This document shows, piece after piece, positions 1 to 5,995 of a stretch of 6,648 bases of DNA. Below the pieces are notes generated by a model that did no database searches, was not told the DNA's origin, and was given only the letters and a program-made list of their open reading frames with translations. The position numbers were made by a program, and so were the translations under genes. Source of the stretch: Acidiferrobacter sp. (GTDB taxonomy: Bacteria; Pseudomonadota; Gammaproteobacteria; Arenicellales; UBA868); the NCBI GenBank assembly GCA_002694065.1, contig NZKZ01000121.1:4625-11272 (forward strand), in the 5' to 3' direction. Each line of letters starts with the position of its first letter. Position 1 is the stretch's first letter.

Positions 1-572
1 GGCAGGCAACGAAGGTCGAAGACGGTGTCAGCATCCGCGGGCGCCCCACGCTTGAAGCCGAAAGACTGGAACAGCAATGTTGGGCTCGACTGCAGCGAGC
101 CCTCGGCAAAACTGCGGATGGCCACACGCAATTCATAGGGCGTCATGACGCTCGTATCGATCGTGCGCTCCGCCGCATCCGCCAATGGGGTCAACACCTC
201 ACGTTCGCGCAGGATGCCTTCACGCAGGGGCGTGTCCTCGTCGGTCAAGGGGTGTCTTCTTCGGGTCTCGCTATACCGTTGCAGCAGTCTTTCTGTGCCG
301 GCTTCAAGGAAGACAATTCGCGCGGTGACTCCAGCGTCACGGAGTTGTCCGAGGCCGGAGGAGAGAGTCTTGAGGAATTCCCGACTGCGCGAATCGATAC
401 TGACGGCCACCCGCTCAATATCGGTGGAGGATCCCTGCTGTAGCTCGGCGGTGAGCTGACGGAGCATGCCGAAGGGGAGATTGTCGATGCAGAAGTAGCC
501 GAGATCCTCAAGCGCGTGCAGCGCAATACTCTTGCCTGATCCTGACAGCCCGCTGACGATAATCAGATTCAT
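1..572 (-). CDS. rapZ: RapZ, RNase adaptor / nucleotide-binding protein (3' part outside window)
   Basis: The first 190 residues of RapZ (formerly YhbJ/YvcJ family) are present; the frame is open to the window edge, so the C-terminal RNA-binding part (family length about 285 residues) is missing only because the window ends. Visible motifs are a Walker A loop GLSGSGKS at residues 8-15, the conserved DNLP at 30-33, the RY-ETRR-HPL block at about 99-109, IDTS at 138-141, and LLFQSFGFKRG at 166-176, a RapZ hallmark. In enterobacteria RapZ binds the GlmY/GlmZ small RNAs and guides RNase E, thereby tuning GlmS and amino-sugar supply for the envelope; whether those RNAs exist here cannot be seen. 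The ATG at 572 is chosen because the conserved LIIVSG strand follows directly. No Shine-Dalgarno motif is visible before it. The gene lies 89 bases after ptsN, as in other Gammaproteobacteria where these two are neighbours. Confidence 0.96.
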   Translation of the reverse strand, partial: MNLIIVSGLSGSGKSIALHALEDLGYFCIDNLPFGMLRQLTAELQQGSSTDIERVAVSIDSRSREFLKTLSSGLGQLRDAGVTARIVFLEAGTERLLQRYSETRRRHPLTDEDTPLREGILREREVLTPLADAAERTIDTSVMTPYELRVAIRSFAEGSLQSSPTLLFQSFGFKRGAPADADTVFDLRCL

Positions 573-661
573 GGTGGGCGTGTTTTGCGCTGGGTCAGTT
601 AAGCGATGATCGGGGCCAGTGCTTCGCCGGTGCGAACGTCACGGGCTTATGGTCGGTTGAA
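573..661 (-). other. ptsN-rapZ intercistronic spacer with small hairpin
   Basis: This 89-base spacer is the longest gap inside the minus-strand cluster. It contains an inverted repeat, TTCGC (623-627) and GCGAA (632-636), with a 4-base loop. No T-run follows on the transcribed strand, so it is not a convincing terminator. No clear ribosome binding site or small gene is visible. It could be an RNA processing or stability element, or chance. Confidence 0.3.
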
Positions 662-1144
662 TCAGGTCAAAAGACCGAACAGGGTATCCGCGTCACTGGC
701 ATCCCCAACGGCACGTCGAAAACTGCCATCAGAAAATGCGCCGGCCAGGTCACTCAATATGCGAAGGTGCTGGTCCGTTGCCTCGGCGGGAACCAGCAGG
801 CCGATCACCATTGTGATGGGGAGATCATCTATCGCATCAAAATCCAGTGGCTGATGCAGTTTCAGGACGGCAGCGATCGGCTCCTGGATGCCGTTCAATC
901 GACCGTGCGGCAGCGCAACCCCCTGCCCGATGCCGGTGCTGCCGAGACGTTCCCGTTCGGTCAGCGTCGAAAACACGGTGTGTTGATCCATCCCGGGAAG
1001 CTGTCGAGAAAGCAGTTCAGCCAGTTCCTCAAGCATGCGTTTTTTGCTCGAGACTTTGACGCTGACCGCTACCCGTTCCCGGATGAGCAGACCTTGCAAC
1101 GGGCCCGATGCGTCGACTTCGTTGGTGAATGCCGCTTGTGTCAT
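662..1144 (-). CDS. ptsN: PtsN, EIIA component of the nitrogen phosphotransferase system
   Basis: A 160-residue EIIA(Ntr) protein, close to the E. coli length of 163. It is a cytoplasmic regulator that accepts phosphate from NPr and, in its family, controls potassium transport and other targets by its phosphorylation state. The phosphorylation site is seen as GIGQGVALPHGRL with His80 (equivalent to E. coli His73); a second conserved histidine, His126, lies in the DQHLRILSDLA segment. The ATG at 1144 is two bases after the rpoN stop (TAG, ATG separated by TT), so translation is probably coupled to rpoN; an upstream extension of the same frame runs inside rpoN and is ignored. The usual order is rpoN-hpf-ptsN, and hpf is absent here. 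The N-terminus has roughly 15 extra residues before the conserved fold compared with the shortest family members, with no recognisable motif. Confidence 0.96.
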   Translation of the reverse strand: MTQAAFTNEVDASGPLQGLLIRERVAVSVKVSSKKRMLEELAELLSRQLPGMDQHTVFSTLTERERLGSTGIGQGVALPHGRLNGIQEPIAAVLKLHQPLDFDAIDDLPITMVIGLLVPAEATDQHLRILSDLAGAFSDGSFRRAVGDASDADTLFGLLT

Positions 1145-1146
1145 AA

Positions 1147-2601
1147 CTAGATTACGCTTTTTCTCTGACTGGCTGGCGGAATATTCATCTGCTCGCGGTA
1201 TTTGGCCACGGTGCGCCGGGCGATCGAGATTCCTTCTTTCTCGAGTTGCGCCGCCAGCCGACTGTCGCTGATCGGCTTCAACGGGGGCTCGGATTCTATC
1301 ATTTTGCGGATTTTTGCCTGCGCTGCCCGGGAAGAGGTCTGGGATCCCGAGGCGGTAGCCAGGCCGGTTGAGAAGAAATGCTTCAGCGGAAACAATCCGT
1401 GCGGCGTGAGCAGGTATTTCTGGTCCACGGCGCGTGACACGGTGGATTCGTGGATGTCGAGCGCTTGCGCGATGTCCTTGAGGGTCAACGGCACCAGCGC
1501 CTTGTCCCCTTCGTCCATAAAGCCCTTTTGTACCGAGACGATCTGGGCCGCAACGCTGAGAATGGTCTGATCCCTTTGCTGGAGACTTCGGATGAACCAC
1601 TGCGCCTCGCGCAGGTGCTCCTTGAGGTATTTTCGGGTTGTCTGATCATCACCATCGAGATACGGCTGGTAGTCATCACTGATGCGGATACCCCGAGCAC
1701 TTTCATGCTCGAGCTTGACTGTCCAGGCATCGTCTTGTCGATGGACCAGGACATCAGGTGTCACCGCCAGGGCCAAGGGGGCAGCAAGGCGCTCACCAGG
1801 TTTGGGATCCAGTGACTGGATGAGTTCAAGCACTTTGGCCAAGGCAGGAGTATCGATATCGAGCACGCCAGCAAGCGCCTCATAGCGATGCGAGCTCAGC
1901 AGTGCGAAATGCTGCTGAATAATTTCTTTTGCCTTTTCAAGGTTTGGAGTGGCTTTGGGCAGGGCATTAAGTTGCAGCGTCAGGCATTCGGCCAAATCCC
2001 TCGCGCCAATGCCTGGGTCGGAAAGGCTCTGTACGAGATGAAGCATCGAGTCAATTTCATCGTCTTCGGCTTCAATCTCAGGCTGCAGGACCTGTCTGAC
2101 TTCATCATAGGTGGCTGTGAGATAGCCTCTTCCATCAAGACAGCCGATGAGTGCTTGCGCAATGCGTTGATCTGAGTCGCTCAGTCTGTGCAGGGAAAGT
2201 CCTTCAAGCAGCAGACCGGACAGACTGTCCTGCCTGCTTTCCCAGAGAGGCTCATGATCATAGGGCGCGTCATCTGTCCGGCGGCCAGCCAAGGATGAGG
2301 ATCCCAAGTGCTCCCAGTGCCGATCGGCGGCGGGTGTATCACGCCACTCGTCCTCTGAAAACGTCTGGTCGGCTTGTGGGGGTTCGGTCAGCGCGTCGGC
2401 GAGAGGCCCAAGGTCAGCGTCTGATGACATGTCGGACAGGGCATCGGACCCCCCTTCCTCCAGCAGGGGGTTTGACTCCAGGGCAGAGGTGATCTCTTGC
2501 CGAATTTCCTCACGGGACAACTGCAGCAGACGAATCGATTGCTGCAGTTGTGTACTGAGTTGCAGGCGTTGACCCTGCTGGAGATGAAGCGCCTGTTTCA
2601 A
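1147..2601 (-). CDS. rpoN: RNA polymerase sigma-54 factor RpoN
   Basis: A 484-residue sigma-54 (E. coli 477). Region I is recognisable from the start: MKQ, the glutamine-rich QLSTQLQQSIRLLQLS and LESNPLLE at about 41-48, which together contact activators and inhibit open complex formation. An acidic, variable region II follows (about 49-130). The core-binding region III lies in the middle, and a helix-turn-helix is at about 370-392 (TLKDIAQALDIHESTVSRAV). The RpoN box ARRTVAKYRE at 461-470 reads the -24 promoter element. The start is TTG (2601-2599), not ATG: the MKQ that opens E. coli RpoN begins exactly there and a GGGA motif lies six bases upstream. No ATG lies nearby in frame. The gene begins 20 bases after lptB and ends two bases before ptsN. 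Sigma-54 directs transcription of nitrogen, motility and stress genes with ATP-dependent activators; the regulon here is unknown. Confidence 0.97.
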   Translation of the reverse strand: MKQALHLQQGQRLQLSTQLQQSIRLLQLSREEIRQEITSALESNPLLEEGGSDALSDMSSDADLGPLADALTEPPQADQTFSEDEWRDTPAADRHWEHLGSSSLAGRRTDDAPYDHEPLWESRQDSLSGLLLEGLSLHRLSDSDQRIAQALIGCLDGRGYLTATYDEVRQVLQPEIEAEDDEIDSMLHLVQSLSDPGIGARDLAECLTLQLNALPKATPNLEKAKEIIQQHFALLSSHRYEALAGVLDIDTPALAKVLELIQSLDPKPGERLAAPLALAVTPDVLVHRQDDAWTVKLEHESARGIRISDDYQPYLDGDDQTTRKYLKEHLREAQWFIRSLQQRDQTILSVAAQIVSVQKGFMDEGDKALVPLTLKDIAQALDIHESTVSRAVDQKYLLTPHGLFPLKHFFSTGLATASGSQTSSRAAQAKIRKMIESEPPLKPISDSRLAAQLEKEGISIARRTVAKYREQMNIPPASQRKSVI

Positions 2602-2607
2602 CTTTGG

Positions 2608-2611
2608 TCCC
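2608..2611 (-). promoter_or_regulatory. Ribosome binding site GGGA for the TTG start of rpoN
   Basis: GGGA on the minus strand lies six bases before the TTG at 2601-2599, a normal Shine-Dalgarno spacing. It supports the TTG as the real initiation codon. It is one of the few recognisable Shine-Dalgarno motifs in this cluster, where most other starts sit close behind the previous stop with no clear motif. Confidence 0.5.
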
Positions 2612-2621
2612 GCGCAATGGA

Positions 2622-3347
2622 TTAAAGTCGGAAACCGGTGCCAAGATAGACCGACCGCACCTCGTCATGGGCGAGGATGTGTTCCGCACTGCCTTCCGTC
2701 AGCACCTTGCCCTGGGTCAGGATATATGCGCGATCGCAGATGCCCAGCGTCTCCCGCACATTGTGATCGGTAATCAGCACCCCGATCTGCATGTCCTTGA
2801 GATCCTGAATCAGTTTCTGAATGTCAATGATCGAGATGGGATCAATGCCGGCAAAAGGTTCATCCAGCAGCATGAAGGAGGGTTGCAATGAAATTGCCCT
2901 GGCAATCTCAACCCGTCGGCGCTCGCCGCCCGACAGGCTGTAGCCATAGTCAGAGGCCTTATGCGTGATACCGAATTTTTCCAGCATCTCATCAACACGC
3001 TGCTGTCGGGCATCACGATCAAGCTCCGGGACCGCTTCGAGCACCGCGAGCAGGTTGTCCCGTACGGTCAGGCGCCGGAAGATGGAGGGCTCTTGCGGCA
3101 GGTATCCGATCCCTTTGCGAGCCCGATGATGCATAGCAAGCCCACTGATGTCTTCACCATTAAGCAGGATGGTGCCCTGGTCGCGCCGGACGAGGCCGCA
3201 GATCATATAGAAGCAGGTGGTTTTTCCAGCGCCGTTTGGACCGAGCAGGCCAACGACTTCTCCGCCGCTGACACTGATATCGACATCATCGACAACCGTC
3301 GTTCGGCCAAACTGCTTGACCAGGCCTTGGGTGGTAAGTGAACTCAT
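2622..3347 (-). CDS. lptB: LptB, ATPase of the LPS transport ABC transporter
   Basis: A 241-residue ABC ATPase, the same length as E. coli LptB. It works as a cytoplasmic dimer under LptF and LptG and powers extraction of LPS from the inner membrane into the LptC-LptA bridge. All catalytic parts are intact: Walker A GPNGAGKTT at 36-44, Q-loop Gln85 in YLPQEPSIFRRLTV, signature LSGGE at 138-142, Walker B FMLLDEP with Glu163, and switch His195 in LITDHN. Phe90 and Arg91 match the groove residues that in E. coli contact the coupling helices of LptF/LptG. The ATG at 3347 follows the lptA stop by 39 bases; only a weak GGAT precedes it. The lptF and lptG genes are usually at another locus and are not in the window. 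Nothing in this subunit departs from the family, in contrast to its LptA and LptC neighbours. Confidence 0.98.
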   Translation of the reverse strand: MSSLTTQGLVKQFGRTTVVDDVDISVSGGEVVGLLGPNGAGKTTCFYMICGLVRRDQGTILLNGEDISGLAMHHRARKGIGYLPQEPSIFRRLTVRDNLLAVLEAVPELDRDARQQRVDEMLEKFGITHKASDYGYSLSGGERRRVEIARAISLQPSFMLLDEPFAGIDPISIIDIQKLIQDLKDMQIGVLITDHNVRETLGICDRAYILTQGKVLTEGSAEHILAHDEVRSVYLGTGFRL

Positions 3348-3386
3348 GGATCCAGATCCCGTCGCAACGGCGTTGGGAGGGGTTGC

Positions 3387-4439
3387 TTAACCTTCTGCCG
3401 CTTTGGAGGAAGATTCGCGCCAGTTGCGCTCCCAGGCGCTCGGATCCTCTGAAGCCTCAATTCGAGGCGAGGGAATCCATACCTTGAGATCAGCCGATGC
3501 CTCTATTTCTTTCCATTTTCCTTTTACAGAAAGAACCCGCACCCGTTGGCCTTTGGCGGCCTCGCCCAACACAACAGACGAGGGATCGGTGGAAGGGATG
3601 GATCGCAGCCTGACCGCCGAGCCTGTCACGGTAGCGATGCCGGAGTCGGCTGATACAAACTTGCCGTAGATCCAGACGCGTACACTGTGAGGCGCATTCA
3701 CCTGTGCCCAGCCGTCTTCCATGCGCAGTACTCTCACGGGTAATCCGCCCGGCAGGGTACCAAGTGATGCGCCAGTCACACTTTGGGTGGCGAATACCGG
3801 AGCGCCCGTCTCGCCTACGTAGGCCTGCTCGGATTTTGAAGGTGCCGAACGGGTTGCCGCCGGTGTACCCGTTCCGGCGCTCTCATCGCCCAGCGCATCG
3901 GGCTGGAGGACCATTCGCGGGCGTTCCCCGTCCTGAGTGGGCAGCGCAGTATCGGCATCTTCACCCGCCCGCGTGGTGCGAGTCGGCGAGGCATCTCCCC
4001 CCCGCACGATCATCCGGTCGCGCGCCATGTCGTAGACAATCCGCTCACCCTCTATTGCGTCACGATCCTGCCGGAGTCGGGCATCGCCGATAAAGGTGAC
4101 AATGTTCTGGATCTCGTCGAGCTCAATTCGACGGCCGGTCCCGATGACATCGTGGTCTTTTCCGTCAGGCCGCTGCCGGAAGACAGCCGGATTACCGATG
4201 GCAATACCGTGATCCAGTTGTTCACCCTTGTAGATGAGTTCGATCTGATCGGCGATGATGCGTATGGTCCCTTGACGGACTGACACATTGCCCCGGTAAA
4301 TTCGGGTACCACTGGAAAAGTCCATCTCCACTTCGTCAGCTTCGACGAGTACGCTCTGGTTGCGATCTGACTCGAGCGCAGCTGCGTTTTGAGCAGACAG
4401 AAATAGGAGTGAGAAGGCGGCGAGAAGATTTCGGATCAT
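3387..4439 (-). CDS. lptA: LptA, periplasmic LPS bridge protein with two C-terminal SH3-like repeats
   Basis: At 350 residues this is about twice the usual LptA (E. coli 185). Residues 1-21 form a Sec signal peptide (basic start, hydrophobic LLAAFSLLFLS, AAA before the likely cut). The OstA/LptA beta-jellyroll core follows at about 28-183, with ADEVEMDF, YRGNV, IIADQIEL, IEGERIVYDMARDRM and a final strand RPRMVLQP, so the core looks complete. A Pro/Ser/Thr/Ala-rich linker (about 184-205) then leads to two bacterial SH3-like repeats: about 206-264 (GLPVRVLRMEDGWAQV, VWIYGKFV) and about 268-329 (VRLRSIPSTD, GQRVRVLSVKGKWKEI, VWIP). A polar tail with WERNWRES closes the protein. LptA normally stacks head to tail from LptC to LptD. 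SH3-like repeats often bind peptidoglycan or proteins in the periplasm, so here they may tether the bridge; this is inference. The frame is continuous with no sign of frameshift. It lies 36 bases after lptC and 39 before lptB. Confidence 0.93.
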   Translation of the reverse strand: MIRNLLAAFSLLFLSAQNAAALESDRNQSVLVEADEVEMDFSSGTRIYRGNVSVRQGTIRIIADQIELIYKGEQLDHGIAIGNPAVFRQRPDGKDHDVIGTGRRIELDEIQNIVTFIGDARLRQDRDAIEGERIVYDMARDRMIVRGGDASPTRTTRAGEDADTALPTQDGERPRMVLQPDALGDESAGTGTPAATRSAPSKSEQAYVGETGAPVFATQSVTGASLGTLPGGLPVRVLRMEDGWAQVNAPHSVRVWIYGKFVSADSGIATVTGSAVRLRSIPSTDPSSVVLGEAAKGQRVRVLSVKGKWKEIEASADLKVWIPSPRIEASEDPSAWERNWRESSSKAAEG

Positions 4440-4451
4440 GGCCCAATTTTA

Positions 4452-4466
4452 GCAAACCGGGCTTGC
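4452..4466 (-). other. Short hairpin between lptC and lptA
   Basis: A 15-base inverted repeat on the transcribed strand (GCAAGCCCGGTTTGC) can pair six positions, one of them G-U, around a 3-base loop. It sits between the early lptC stop and the lptA ATG. The bases after it (TAAAATTGGG) do not form a U-tract, so it is unlikely to be a terminator. It might modulate lptA translation, or be chance. Confidence 0.25.
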
Positions 4467-4475
4467 CGCCCGAAT

Positions 4476-4916
4476 CTAGCTGCCTCGATCCAATCGGACA
4501 CTGAGACGCTGGGTGCGGGTGACGCTCCCCGGATCTTCATCAGTTCGAAATTGGGTGACTTCGACGTTGCCCGTGAGCAGGACCTCAGACCCGTCACCGG
4601 ACATCCAACCAGATTCACTGGTGGTCTGTCGTGCCGGCTTGCCCTCCTGATATTGCACGAGATGCGGTTTATCAAGGAGAGCGGTGTTGTCGATGGGAAA
4701 GTGCGCCAGACGTTCCGCCTTGAGCACATAGATGACCCCGGCTTCATCCCGGCCAGTCGCTGTGAAATTCTGGATGTAGTAGTCGGGTTCATTGGTCAGC
4801 GGTGCTGCGGTTTTGTTCTCGGCAGGTTCCAGCAGGTTGACCTGCATCCAGATGCCGAGGCCCGCCATGGCGCCAAGCACGCCGATCAGGACCAGCCTTT
4901 CGAGTTGCGCACGCAT
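4476..4916 (-). CDS. lptC: LptC, inner-membrane LPS bridge protein, C-terminally short
   Basis: A 146-residue LptC (E. coli 191). LptC is a bitopic inner-membrane protein that receives LPS from LptB2FG and passes it to LptA. Residues about 8-25 form the single membrane anchor (LVLIGVLGAMAGLGIWMQV); the periplasmic jellyroll starts at EPDYYIQNF and continues through GVIYVLKAERL, DKPHLVQYQ and VLLTGNVEV. By alignment to E. coli and Pseudomonas LptC from memory, the protein ends just after the RTQRLSVRL strand, about E. coli position 140, so the last 45-50 residues are missing. In E. coli that part docks the N-terminal edge of LptA. Only 36 bases separate the TAG from the lptA ATG, and the other two frames do not supply the missing strands, so a single frameshift cannot restore it. 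The ATG at 4916 is six bases after the kdsD stop, suggesting coupled translation. kdsC, normally just upstream, is absent. Confidence 0.9.
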   Translation of the reverse strand: MRAQLERLVLIGVLGAMAGLGIWMQVNLLEPAENKTAAPLTNEPDYYIQNFTATGRDEAGVIYVLKAERLAHFPIDNTALLDKPHLVQYQEGKPARQTTSESGWMSGDGSEVLLTGNVEVTQFRTDEDPGSVTRTQRLSVRLDRGS

Positions 4917-4922
4917 GGGGCT

Positions 4923-5894
4923 TTAGAAGACGCCGGCGCGTATCAGGTCCAGCGCATTCAGCGCCCCAACGGGCCGCCCGTTCTGATCCACGGCAAACAA
5001 GCCGTTAATGGAATGTCGCTGCATCATCTCTACTGCTTCCGCGGCGAGGGTATCGGGCGCGATGGTGCGGGGTGAGCAAACCATAACGGTATCGATGCGG
5101 CAGGTATTGATTTCGGTACCCTGGTTGAGCGTGCGGCGTAAGTCACCATCGGTATAGATCCCAACCAACAGTCCCTCGTTATCCACGATGCCCACCATGC
5201 CGAGGTGCTTGGCCGACATCTCTGCCAGCGCGTCCGTGAGCGACGCGTCTGGCGAGACGAGCGGCAAAGCATCGCCGGTATGCATCAGGTCTTTAACATG
5301 GACCAGCAGCCGTCGGCCGAGCGCGCCGCCGGGGTGGGAGCGTGCGAAGTCTTCGGCGCCAAAGTTTCGCGCCTTGAGAACGGCGATCGCCAGGGCATCG
5401 CCCATGGCCAATGTGGCAGTTGTGCTGGCGGTCGGCGCGAGATTATGGGGGCAGGCCTCGCGCTCAACACTGACATCAAGACTGATATCTGCCGCCCCTG
5501 CGATGGATGATTCATCGTCGCCCGTGAGCGCCAAAAGGGTGTTTCCCATCCGTTTGATAATCGGCAGGATGGTGAGGATCTCCGGCGTCTCGCCGGAATT
5601 GGAGATCGCCAGAACCAGATCTCCGGGGGTGATCATGCCGAGATCTCCATGACTGGCTTCACCGGGGTGTACAAAAAAGGCCGGCGTGCCGGTGCTGGCC
5701 AGGGTCGCTGCGATCTTGCTGCCGATGTGTCCGGATTTCCCCATTCCCGTGACGATCACGCGCCCGGTGCACGCCAGCAGGGCCTCGCAGGCGTGAACAA
5801 ACCGCTGGTCAAGGCGTGAGCCCAGTGTTGAAAGCGCTTCACCCTCGCAGGCGATAACGGCTCGCGCGTCGTCTAAAAAGGCAGATTCCGTCAT
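4923..5894 (-). CDS. kdsD: KdsD, D-arabinose 5-phosphate isomerase (KpsF/GutQ family)
   Basis: A 323-residue isomerase (E. coli 328) that converts ribulose 5-phosphate to arabinose 5-phosphate, the first committed step of Kdo synthesis for the LPS inner core; cytoplasmic. The SIS sugar-isomerase domain covers about 42-195, with GMGKSGHIG at 50-58, FFVHPGEASHGDLGM at 73-87, ISNSGETPEI at 97-106, APTASTTATLAMGDALA and SHPGGALGR at 186-194. Residues matching the E. coli active site are all kept: Lys53, Glu105, Glu146 and His187. Two CBS domains follow (about 204-262 and 268-323). The ATG at 5894 gives the family-like length and start; the frame is open upstream to 6149, but that part overlaps the divergent gene and has no family similarity. 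A paralogous GutQ or KpsF is possible but the position directly before lptC favours KdsD. No strong Shine-Dalgarno motif is visible. Confidence 0.95.
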   Translation of the reverse strand: MTESAFLDDARAVIACEGEALSTLGSRLDQRFVHACEALLACTGRVIVTGMGKSGHIGSKIAATLASTGTPAFFVHPGEASHGDLGMITPGDLVLAISNSGETPEILTILPIIKRMGNTLLALTGDDESSIAGAADISLDVSVEREACPHNLAPTASTTATLAMGDALAIAVLKARNFGAEDFARSHPGGALGRRLLVHVKDLMHTGDALPLVSPDASLTDALAEMSAKHLGMVGIVDNEGLLVGIYTDGDLRRTLNQGTEINTCRIDTVMVCSPRTIAPDTLAAEAVEMMQRHSINGLFAVDQNGRPVGALNALDLIRAGVF

Positions 5895-5995
5895 ATCGAA
5901 ACCACGTTGTGAATCTCGGGACCCGTGCACGGTTACTGGCACAATCCGGGTTATTCTAAAGGAAAGGCTTTTGTCGATACTGTCGGGTTCAGGGC
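5895..5995. promoter_or_regulatory. Divergent intergenic region between kdsD and the DUF72-like gene
   Basis: This 101-base gap is the only divergent junction in the window, so it should hold the promoter for the kdsD-lpt-rpoN cluster and one for the plus-strand gene. On the minus strand a TAGAAT (5958-5953) could be a -10 box 58 bases before kdsD, but no good -35 stands at 16-18 bases. On the plus strand GATACT (5976-5981) is a weak -10-like match, also without a -35. I cannot place either promoter firmly. Confidence 0.35.

Noticed and set aside
145..526. Short reading frames on both strands near the left edge
   Set aside because: They are shadows of rapZ, whose frame is continuous here and carries all expected motifs.
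623..636. Rho-independent terminator after ptsN
   Set aside because: The stem is only five pairs and no T-run follows on the transcribed strand.
1145..1600. Upstream extension of ptsN to a 312-residue protein
   Set aside because: The extension lies wholly inside rpoN in another frame and does not resemble PtsN; the 160-residue form from 1144 matches the family.
4436..4792. Frameshifted continuation of LptC in another frame
   Set aside because: The alternative frame past the LptC stop gives only about 14 further residues before lptA, rich in Arg/Ala, with no likeness to the missing LptC strands.
5937..5952. Possible sigma-54 promoter for the plus-strand gene (TGGCAC at 5937-5942)
   Set aside because: The -24-like half is good, but the position of the -12 element reads GGGTT and lacks the required GC, so it is not a convincing sigma-54 site.
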